This document shows positions 57,935 through 64,000 of a stretch of DNA of 64,000 nucleotides, in pieces. The position numbers and the translations under genes were made by a program. The DNA is taken from NCBI GenBank assembly GCA_903789615.1, contig CAIFEV010000001.1:124001-188000 (forward strand), given 5' to 3'. The notes beneath the pieces are model-generated. The model was not told where the DNA came from. It ran no database searches and saw nothing but the letters and a program-made list of their open reading frames with translations. The DNA is from an uncultured Lachnospiraceae bacterium (GTDB lineage Bacteria > Bacillota > Clostridia > Lachnospirales > Lachnospiraceae). How positions within the stretch are numbered: the first letter of the stretch is position 1; each line of letters begins with the position of its first letter.

Positions 57935-59290
57935 ATGCTATTTGACAGAAATACGATCCTGCGCCCCGCGGAACCGGAAAAGTACCGCGAGGCCGCCGAA
58001 GAGGCAATGCAGTATATCAACAGCCGGCGGGTGAGCGATGCGCACGGGACGCGCTTTCTGCTTAAAGACGCGCAGGCGCAGAAGCCGTATTACTATGACG
58101 AGATCTGCGTTTACTCAGGCAGCAGCGGAATTATTTTATTTCTTCTTTCCCTGTACGATGTGACGGGAAAACAGGAATATCTGGAGGAAGCCGAGGACTG
58201 CGGACGGTATCTTCAGTACCGCTGGGAGGAAAAGAGGGATCTGCAGAAGAACTTTTCGAAGTTCGCATTTACCACCGGGTACGCGGGTGTGTCGGTGGCG
58301 CTGCTGCAGCTTGCTGCCGTGACCGGAAAACGTACGTATCTTGACACGGTCAATGCCATCGCCGATGCGATCCTTGCCGAGGCGCAGAGGCCGGAAGACG
58401 GAATCGGGTACTCCTGGTCTACATATCCCGGCATCGTGGGCAATGCCGGCACCATTCTGTATCTTCTCAAGGCCGGAAAGGAACTGAAACGCCCGGAGCT
58501 CACAGCCTTCGCGGCGGAAGCGGCGAAGTGGTTCCTGAACAAGGTGCACACGTATCCGAAGGGCGGGCGCTACTACCTGGGGGTTGATCCGAAGTATTTC
58601 GGCGCGGGAGAGGACTACATCGACCCGAACTTTCCGATGGGAACGGCAGGCATCGGCTATATGTTCCTGAAGGTATACGAGGCGACCGGCGACCGGACGT
58701 TCCTTGAGGCGACAGACGGCATCAAAGAATTTATCGCTGCCGCCGCCACGTATAACGGCGACGGCTCGGCGGCGCTGCTCCCGCACGCGCTGCCGGACAG
58801 GCCGGATGTGTTCTATCTCGGATACTGCCACGGCCCGGTCGGAACCTGCCGGTACTTCGATGAGCTCTACAAAATTTCGGGAAAACGGGATGACCGGGAC
58901 TGGGAGCTCCGCCTCGCAGAGGGCGTCCTTGCGGCCGGCGCCCCGGAAAATCATTCGGAAGGATACTGGTACACGGCAAATCTCTGCTGCGGGACTGCCG
59001 GGATGGTGGATCTGTTCCTGGGGCTCTGGGCTGAGACTAAGGAAGTGAAGTGGCTCCATGCCGCCCGCCGCGCGTCCGACCATCTGCTTGGATGGGCCAG
59101 AAACGCCAAGAAAGGCATCACCTGGAACCTCGCGCTTGACCGCGTGAGCCCGCAGGCCGTGACGGCTCCGATCGGCCTGTACGACGGCGCAGCCGGCATC
59201 GGCTGGGTTCTCCTTCAGATGTACACGGCCCTCACCGGAAATTTCCGCGCGCTGCGCTCCATCGACGACCCGTTCCCGGAAAAAGCATAA
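57935..59290 (+). CDS. Orphan LanC-like (lanthionine synthetase C-like) protein
   Basis: A 451-residue soluble protein with the repeating pattern of LanC (alpha/alpha) toroids: SGSSGIILFL, TGYAGVSVALL, PGIVGNAGTILYL, MGTAGIGYMFLKVY, GYCHGPVGT, LCCGTAGMVDLFL and GLYDGAAGIGWVLLQMY. The zinc site of NisC is Cys284, Cys330 and His331; here Cys298, Cys351 and Cys352 take those places, so the third ligand is cysteine. A counterpart to the catalytic His212 of NisC is not visible. No LanB/LanM or precursor-peptide gene is nearby. It may be a glutathione-adduct-type LanC-like enzyme or a glycosidase-like toroid protein; the function is unknown. It starts 77 bases after the antiporter. Confidence 0.75.
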   Translation: MLFDRNTILRPAEPEKYREAAEEAMQYINSRRVSDAHGTRFLLKDAQAQKPYYYDEICVYSGSSGIILFLLSLYDVTGKQEYLEEAEDCGRYLQYRWEEKRDLQKNFSKFAFTTGYAGVSVALLQLAAVTGKRTYLDTVNAIADAILAEAQRPEDGIGYSWSTYPGIVGNAGTILYLLKAGKELKRPELTAFAAEAAKWFLNKVHTYPKGGRYYLGVDPKYFGAGEDYIDPNFPMGTAGIGYMFLKVYEATGDRTFLEATDGIKEFIAAAATYNGDGSAALLPHALPDRPDVFYLGYCHGPVGTCRYFDELYKISGKRDDRDWELRLAEGVLAAGAPENHSEGYWYTANLCCGTAGMVDLFLGLWAETKEVKWLHAARRASDHLLGWARNAKKGITWNLALDRVSPQAVTAPIGLYDGAAGIGWVLLQMYTALTGNFRALRSIDDPFPEKA

Positions 59291-59316
59291 CAGTATTCAG
59301 AATGAATACAGACATC

Positions 59317-59350
59317 TCCGTCATCCTGCAAAACAGGAGGCGGGGTTTTT
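59317..59350 (+). terminator. Probable terminator after the LanC-like gene
   Basis: TCCTG (59324-59328) pairs with CAGGA (59334-59338), with weaker outer pairing of CTCCG and CGGGG, followed by TTTTT. The stem is imperfect, so confidence is moderate. Confidence 0.55.
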
Positions 59351-59457
59351 AGCGTCTTCAGCCACTGCCAGCTGCGCAGTGACGCATGGACGGGGTTTAC
59401 GGCATAATACAGGAAAGCAATCTTTAACATATTCTTCACACATAATAAAGCCTGTCT

Positions 59458-60162
59458 ATGGTAAAATTAACAGATATGGAAGATGAGAAGACAAGTATCT
59501 ACGGGGAATACGATCCATATCTGCAGAAGGTTCTGGATACGCTGACCGGGAAGATCCTGAAATACTACAACCGGATCCGGAAAGAGGAGGGGCTCGATCT
59601 GATTGAGCATTTCAGCGCGAGAATAAAATCGGATGAGAGCATGCGGGAGAAATGTGTCCGCAAGGGCCTTCCCGTAAACGAGCACTCCGCCCTGAAGGAA
59701 CTGACCGATTCGGTCGGCATCCGGCTGATCAGCGGGTTCATCGATGACGTATACAGAAATGTCGAGGAGATCCGGAAGATCCCGGATATCCGCGTTGTGA
59801 AGGAAAAGGATTACATTCGTCACGCCAAGGACAACGGATACCGGAGCTATCACATGATCGTTGCTTTAAAGACACCGTTTCCGGATGTGGACGGGAATAA
59901 TCCGGGTGAGTACTTCGCGGAGATTCAGCTGCGCACGATCGCCATGGATTCCTGGGCGGCACTCGAACACAAGCTGAAGTACAAGAAAAATATCGGCAAC
60001 ACGAAGCTTATCGTGGCGGAGCTGAAGCGCTGTGCCGACGAAATGGCTTCCACGGACATGTCGATGCAGACGATCAGGGATCTGATTTTTGAGAATGAAG
60101 GAAGGGAATTCGGACTGAGAAGCACGGAGGGCTATAATGAAACTGCTTCTGGCAGAGGATGA
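59458..60162 (+). CDS. RelA/SpoT-domain small alarmone synthetase
   Basis: A 234-residue single-domain (p)ppGpp synthetase of the YjbM/YwaC type. The synthetase core contains ADSVGIR-like LTDSVGIRLI, KDNGYRSYHMIV and EIQLRTIAMDSWAALEHKLKYKK; the hydrolase, TGS and ACT domains of full RelA are absent. It makes the stringent-response alarmone from ATP and GTP/GDP. The start may be ATG 59458 or ATG 59476; neither has a strong ribosome site. The 3' end overlaps the response regulator by 26 bases, so alarmone synthesis and two-component signalling are transcribed together. Confidence 0.92.
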   Translation: MVKLTDMEDEKTSIYGEYDPYLQKVLDTLTGKILKYYNRIRKEEGLDLIEHFSARIKSDESMREKCVRKGLPVNEHSALKELTDSVGIRLISGFIDDVYRNVEEIRKIPDIRVVKEKDYIRHAKDNGYRSYHMIVALKTPFPDVDGNNPGEYFAEIQLRTIAMDSWAALEHKLKYKKNIGNTKLIVAELKRCADEMASTDMSMQTIRDLIFENEGREFGLRSTEGYNETASGRG

Positions 60163-60814
60163 GCGGGAGCTTTCCCGCGCGCTCGCGGCGGTGCTAAAGC
60201 TGCAGGGGTACGAGCTGGATCCCGCATATGACGGAGAAGAGGCATACAGGCTGGCACACAGCAATGCCTATGACGTCATGATATTTGACATTATGATGCC
60301 GAAGAAAGACGGCATCACGCTTTTAAGGGAACTCAGAGCGGAGGGAAATCACACGCCGGTGCTTCTGCTGACTGCCAAGGCAGAGATCGAAAACCGCGTG
60401 GAAGGTCTGGATTCGGGAGCGGATGATTATCTGACCAAGCCCTTCGCGATGAAGGAACTGCTGGCGAGGATCCGCTCTCTTACGCGCCGTTCCTCGGAAA
60501 GCTACAATCCTAGCCGGATTCAGATGGGTTCGGTCACGCTTGACACTGAAAATCTGGAGCTGAAGTCCGAGACTTCCGTCCGCCTTGGCAGTAAGGAAGC
60601 GGAGCTTCTGGAATTTTTTATGCAAAATCCGGAAAAGGAGATTGCCACGGAAGACCTGCTGAAGCACGTGTGGCGGGAGGATGAGGAAAAAGACCCTGAG
60701 ATTGTCTGGGTTTATGTGAGTTATCTGCGGAAGAAGCTACAGTGGGTCGGGGCCGATCTTCGCATCGAGGGCGAGCACGGCGGGAGTTTTAAGCTCGTTC
60801 AGGCCGGAAAGTGA
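60137..60814 (+). CDS. OmpR-family response regulator
   Basis: A 225-residue response regulator. The receiver domain has the acidic pair in LLLAEDE, the phosphorylated aspartate in MIFDIMMPKKDG (about residue 51), LLLTAK and the lysine in YLTKPFA. The C-terminal winged helix includes GSKEAELLEFFMQNPEKEIATEDLL and VYVSYLRKKL. It begins within the alarmone synthetase gene and is followed after 6 bases by its probable partner kinase. Target genes are unknown; autoregulation is likely. Confidence 0.95.
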   Translation: MKLLLAEDERELSRALAAVLKLQGYELDPAYDGEEAYRLAHSNAYDVMIFDIMMPKKDGITLLRELRAEGNHTPVLLLTAKAEIENRVEGLDSGADDYLTKPFAMKELLARIRSLTRRSSESYNPSRIQMGSVTLDTENLELKSETSVRLGSKEAELLEFFMQNPEKEIATEDLLKHVWREDEEKDPEIVWVYVSYLRKKLQWVGADLRIEGEHGGSFKLVQAGK

Positions 60815-60820
60815 GACTTT

Positions 60821-62041
60821 TTGTACAAGAAAATACGGAAAAAATTCATCAAAGTCCTCATGGCGGCCTTCCTGATCATCATGTTTTTTCTTATGCTCGG
60901 CCTGGATCTGTCCTATATCGTCCGGCTGTACCAGACATTTGACACGCGGTTCAACATCATTCTTTCGATTGAGCAGACCATAAGCGCTGAGACCCGTCCT
61001 GTTTCCGGAAACTATAACCTGGACCTGAAGAATGAGATCCGCTACTTCACCGTCACCCTGGATGAAGCGGGGAATATCGTGAGAACCGACATGTCCCACG
61101 TCTCGTCGGCCGATGAGCAGGAGGCGGAATATCTGACGGAAAAATGGGGCACCGGTTCAGACAGGTTTGACCGTATCATCCCGTACGACGAAGGCTTTTA
61201 CTGCCTGCGGATTGTCCGGACCGACACGGGATGGTTTGATGTCTGGCTGGAAGTCACGTCCCTTGTGGAAAATGTCCACTACATGTTCATCATCACCTTC
61301 GGCGCCATGATTCTGATTGATATCCTGATCTTCGTTTTTCTCTGGATGTACTCGAAAAGAGCGGTCGCTCCGATCGTGGAGAGCATGAGCAAGCAGAAGC
61401 AGTTCATTACCAACGCCGGGCATGAGCTTAAGACACCGCTTGCCGTCATCTCGGCCAACACGGAAGTTCTCGAGATGACATACGGGGAGAATGAGTGGAC
61501 GACAAGCACCATGCACCAGGTGAAACGTCTGTCCGCGCTGGTCGCGAATCTGATCCAGATGGCACGCATGGAGGAGGACACCGACGTGGTGACCCTTCAG
61601 GATGTTCCGGTTTCCGACGTGGTGGAGGATGCCGCCTCGTCATTCCGGACGGTCGCCGAGAACCAGGGAAAGCGTCTTGAAACGGATATCACAAAGGATG
61701 TTGTCATCCACACTGACAAGGCGATGTACACGGAGATCGTCAACATCTTACTTGACAATGCGGTCAAATACTGTGACGACGGAGGCTGTATCCGCATAGA
61801 GCTTGCAAAGGAGAAAAAGCGGACGTGCCTGGCGGTGAGCAATGACTTCAGAGAAGGGGAAGGAGTGGACTACAACCGCTTCTTTGAGCGCTTTTACCGG
61901 GCCGATACCGCGCACACCAGCAGCAGGAAGAGCGGGTACGGCATCGGGCTTTCCATGGCACAGAGCATCGCGGGGATGCTGAAGGCTGAGATAAAAGTTG
62001 ACTATAAGGATTCCCGGATCTGCTTCCGGGTATACCTCTGA
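60821..62041 (+). CDS. Membrane sensor histidine kinase
   Basis: A 406-residue kinase with membrane helices at about residues 12-32 and 150-175 that frame an extracytoplasmic sensor of about 115 residues. The HisKA motif FITNAGHELKTPLAVI holds the phosphorylated histidine; the ATPase domain has the N box ILLDNAVKYC and the G box KSGYGIGLSMA. It presumably phosphorylates the regulator encoded just upstream. Translation seems to begin at TTG 60821, which gives a positively charged N terminus before the first helix; the ribosome site is weak, so coupling to the upstream stop is likely. Confidence 0.92.
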   Translation: MYKKIRKKFIKVLMAAFLIIMFFLMLGLDLSYIVRLYQTFDTRFNIILSIEQTISAETRPVSGNYNLDLKNEIRYFTVTLDEAGNIVRTDMSHVSSADEQEAEYLTEKWGTGSDRFDRIIPYDEGFYCLRIVRTDTGWFDVWLEVTSLVENVHYMFIITFGAMILIDILIFVFLWMYSKRAVAPIVESMSKQKQFITNAGHELKTPLAVISANTEVLEMTYGENEWTTSTMHQVKRLSALVANLIQMARMEEDTDVVTLQDVPVSDVVEDAASSFRTVAENQGKRLETDITKDVVIHTDKAMYTEIVNILLDNAVKYCDDGGCIRIELAKEKKRTCLAVSNDFREGEGVDYNRFFERFYRADTAHTSSRKSGYGIGLSMAQSIAGMLKAEIKVDYKDSRICFRVYL

Positions 62042-62066
62042 TGCGGACAAATGAGGAGATACCGGC

Positions 62067-62474
62067 ATGATCAGTCAGAAAAAAGTAAGGCTCATGGCTG
62101 TTTCTGCCATCTATCGGAAACACGGCGGTGACAGGACGTTATATGCGGCGGAAGTTTCCAAAGTGCGTTACTGTGTCACGGAAGCTGTCCGGACGGGCTT
62201 CATCACAGCCGCGGCACTTGTGTGCATAAAAATTCTGCAGTGCCTGGTAAACGGGCAGTGGGACGCAGCCGCGGAAGCCGTCCGGGTGACAGGTTTTCGT
62301 GCGTTTTTCGGGCTGTTTCACCCGGCATTTGACATATGCTTTATCGGCGCATATATGCTGTTTGCGTTCTGGTGGTACGGAAAGAGCTATGAGAGCGTGT
62401 CAGAAGAAGCAAAAAAGGAGAAGAACCGGCGGGAGCTGATCGCACGACTGGACCAGCCGCGGCGGACGGGCTGA
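62067..62474 (+). CDS. Small membrane protein of unknown function
   Basis: A 135-residue protein I do not recognise. It has two hydrophobic stretches, one around residues 44-61 (GFITAAALVCIKILQCLV) and one around 95-115 (FDICFIGAYMLFAFWWYG), and a charged C-terminal tail (SEEAKKEKNRRELIARLD). It follows the histidine kinase by 25 bases, with GAGGAGAT before the ATG, and precedes another membrane-protein gene by 4 bases, so it probably belongs to the same transcript as the kinase or as cdaA. No function is proposed. Confidence 0.6.
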   Translation: MISQKKVRLMAVSAIYRKHGGDRTLYAAEVSKVRYCVTEAVRTGFITAAALVCIKILQCLVNGQWDAAAEAVRVTGFRAFFGLFHPAFDICFIGAYMLFAFWWYGKSYESVSEEAKKEKNRRELIARLDQPRRTG

Positions 62475-62478
62475 AAGG

Positions 62479-63474
62479 ATGGGAACTTTACTTGAAGTAA
62501 AGGAAAAAATCATTACATTTATCGAAGCGCACCGGAAATGGGTTGAACGATGCCTTCGTTTTGTTCTGGCGCTTGTTTCCATGACGGCGATCCTCTCGGA
62601 ACTCGGATATTCCAGGGTGCTTGATCTGCCGTGGCTGAACCTGCTGCTGGCAGCCGGATGTGCTTTTTTTCCGGTCACAGCCACGGCTGTCGTTGACCTT
62701 GTTCTGATCATTGTGCAGATCTACGGCTTTTCGAAGCTCCTGGCGTTCTCGGTGATGCTTCTCTTTCTGATCGTATATCTTCTGTATTACCGGTTCGCAC
62801 CGAAGGCCATTCTGGTCTCGATGCTCACGATGCTGTGCGCCTGTTTCAGGATTCCGCTGTTTGTTCCGGTCCTCTGCGCCCTCTTTGTCACGGGACTTCC
62901 GCTCGCGGGTGTTCCGGTAGGGCTGTTCCTGTTCTACACGGTCGACGCGATCGGCACGATCGAGAACACGCAGACGGTGCAGGAATCCATGAACGCGCAG
63001 GATCTGATCGCCTACACATACAATATGATCGCGGGGAGCCGGGAGATGATTGTAATCATCGCCTGCTCTCTCATCGCCCTGATCGTCGTCAGCTTCCTCA
63101 GAAGTCTGGCGGTGCCGCATGCGTTCAGTTACGCCGTCATTGCGGGAGCTGTCAGCGAAGCGGTTTTCCTTCTGCTCCTGAATATGTTTCTCAATGCGGG
63201 GATCCAGCTGGTCCCGGCTCTTGTCAGTATTGCCGCCGGAACATTTGCAGGTGAAATGGCGGTGCTTTTCCAGTATAATATTGACTATACGAAGTCTGAG
63301 CATCTGAGGATCGAGGACTCGGAATATTATTACTATGTGACGGCGGTCCCGAAGCAGAGACTGGCAAGAAAAGAACTCCGGATCACGCATATTAACGCCA
63401 GAAAGATAAAGTCCGGCGCGCCCGGTGCAGTGCAGGAGCACACTTCGGAGGGCAGTCCGTCTGACAGAAACTGA
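62479..63474 (+). CDS. Polytopic membrane protein upstream of cdaA, unknown function
   Basis: A 331-residue protein with about seven hydrophobic segments from residue 26 to about 270 and a soluble C terminus of 60 residues that includes HLRIEDSEYYYYVTAVPKQ. Similar proteins of unknown role are commonly seen just before cdaA in clostridia, as I recall; this is not verified. It lies 4 bases after the small membrane protein and 30 bases before cdaA. It might take part in membrane sensing linked to c-di-AMP, but nothing in the sequence proves that. Confidence 0.65.
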   Translation: MGTLLEVKEKIITFIEAHRKWVERCLRFVLALVSMTAILSELGYSRVLDLPWLNLLLAAGCAFFPVTATAVVDLVLIIVQIYGFSKLLAFSVMLLFLIVYLLYYRFAPKAILVSMLTMLCACFRIPLFVPVLCALFVTGLPLAGVPVGLFLFYTVDAIGTIENTQTVQESMNAQDLIAYTYNMIAGSREMIVIIACSLIALIVVSFLRSLAVPHAFSYAVIAGAVSEAVFLLLLNMFLNAGIQLVPALVSIAAGTFAGEMAVLFQYNIDYTKSEHLRIEDSEYYYYVTAVPKQRLARKELRITHINARKIKSGAPGAVQEHTSEGSPSDRN

Positions 63475-63504
63475 ATCGGGAGTACACGAGAGGACTTTCA
63501 GACA

Positions 63505-64000
63505 GTGAATTTTGCAACCAGGATTTTCTCGAATTATTATATACCGTCCCTGCAGATTTCCAATGTGATCGAAATCGCCTTCATGGCGTTTGTTCTGTAT
63601 TACGTGCTTCTCTGGATCAAGAACACCCGCGCGTTCGCGCTTATGCGCGGCCTGATCATTCTGGCCGCCTTTTCCTTTCTGGCCGTCGCGCTGCAGCTCA
63701 AGACGCTCATCTGGATTGTGCAGCGGACATTCTCGGTCGGCTTTATCGCGCTCGTTATCATCTTCCAGCCGGAGCTGCGCCGGGTGCTTGAACAGCTCGG
63801 CCAGGGACAGCTCATGGGGAGACTCCTGAAAAACGGCAGCCGCGAAGATTCACGCGGCGAGCGTTTCAGCCGGCACACCGAGGATGAGCTTATCCGGGCG
63901 GCCTTCGCCATGGGATCCGCAAAGACCGGTGCACTGATCGTGATTGAGAAGAACATGGAGCTGGTTGAGTTCATCAAGACCGGCATTGAGGTCGACGGAA
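63505..64000 (+). CDS. cdaA: Diadenylate cyclase CdaA, N-terminal part (3' end outside window)
   Basis: The gene runs off the window after about 165 codons. The translation starts at GTG 63505 (VNFATRIFSNYYIP), with AGAGGA ten bases upstream and no ATG nearby. Three membrane helices occupy about residues 15-85, followed by the typical linker FQPELRRVLEQLGQG and the start of the DAC domain (ELIRAAFAMGSAKTGALIVIEKN). CdaA makes c-di-AMP from two ATP, the second messenger for potassium and cell-wall balance. The catalytic Asp-Gly-Ala and Arg-His-Arg motifs lie beyond the window. In many Firmicutes cdaR and glmM follow. Confidence 0.93.
   Translation, partial: MNFATRIFSNYYIPSLQISNVIEIAFMAFVLYYVLLWIKNTRAFALMRGLIILAAFSFLAVALQLKTLIWIVQRTFSVGFIALVIIFQPELRRVLEQLGQGQLMGRLLKNGSREDSRGERFSRHTEDELIRAAFAMGSAKTGALIVIEKNMELVEFIKTGIEVDG

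Noticed and set aside
57935-59290. Lantibiotic biosynthesis cluster
   Set aside because: Only the LanC-like gene is present; there is no precursor peptide, dehydratase, protease or transporter nearby.

Overview
The window looks like a chromosomal segment of a strictly anaerobic, fairly GC-rich Firmicute of the class Clostridia, probably Lachnospiraceae-like. The evidence is the clostridial order of the fatty-acid cluster (acpP-fabK-fabD-fabG-fabF-accB-fabZ-accC-accD-accA), a CcpA-type cre box, a BirA operator on bioY, several ATP-binding or ECF importers, NhaC-type antiporters, many soluble iron-sulfur flavoproteins and strong purine-rich ribosome binding sites. No rRNA, tRNA, CRISPR array, prophage or insertion sequence was seen. 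The species cannot be named from sequence alone.

Layout. 1-9670: the 3' part of enolase, an SDR oxidoreductase, convergent biotin-regulated bioY, then hexuronate genes (uxuA, uxuB) behind a cre box, and an operon of NhaC antiporter, metallo-beta-lactamase-fold hydrolase and GH51 arabinofuranosidase. 9761-13462: an operon of two divergent AhpD-like proteins followed by a polar amino-acid (cystine-type) ABC importer. 13510-19065: a nickel/cobalt ECF importer (CbiM-CbiQ-CbiO) running by overlapping stops and starts into a MATE exporter and a cytoplasmic GH28 pectinase. 19112-21018: MarR regulator plus MATE exporter, with two MarR-like palindromes at the promoter. 21044-33616: a glycan-use island (AraC regulator, GPH symporter, GH2, TIM-barrel isomerase, GH78, SGNH hydrolase, GH43, GH1). 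33640-41679: type II fatty-acid synthesis and acetyl-CoA carboxylase. 41797-44811: a PAS/winged-helix regulator convergent with a third MATE exporter.

44955-56302 is the most unusual part: one apparent operon, with a near-consensus promoter and a single clear terminator, encoding fumarase, HdrB, HdrC, HdrA, an MvhD/FlxD protein, two FeS subunits (FlxC- and FlxB-like), a FlxA-like NAD(P)H/FAD subunit, an FrdB-like and an FrdA-like protein, and a malate dehydrogenase. Together these can take oxaloacetate through malate and fumarate to succinate in the cytoplasm. The Hdr-Flx module suggests that exergonic fumarate reduction by NADH is coupled to ferredoxin reduction by flavin-based electron bifurcation. 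No membrane anchor or quinone site is present. This coupling is an inference from gene content.

56304-64000: a second NhaC antiporter with its own consensus promoter, an orphan LanC-like protein, a small alarmone synthetase overlapping an OmpR/HisKA two-component pair, two membrane proteins of unknown function, and the 5' part of the c-di-AMP synthase gene cdaA, cut by the window end.
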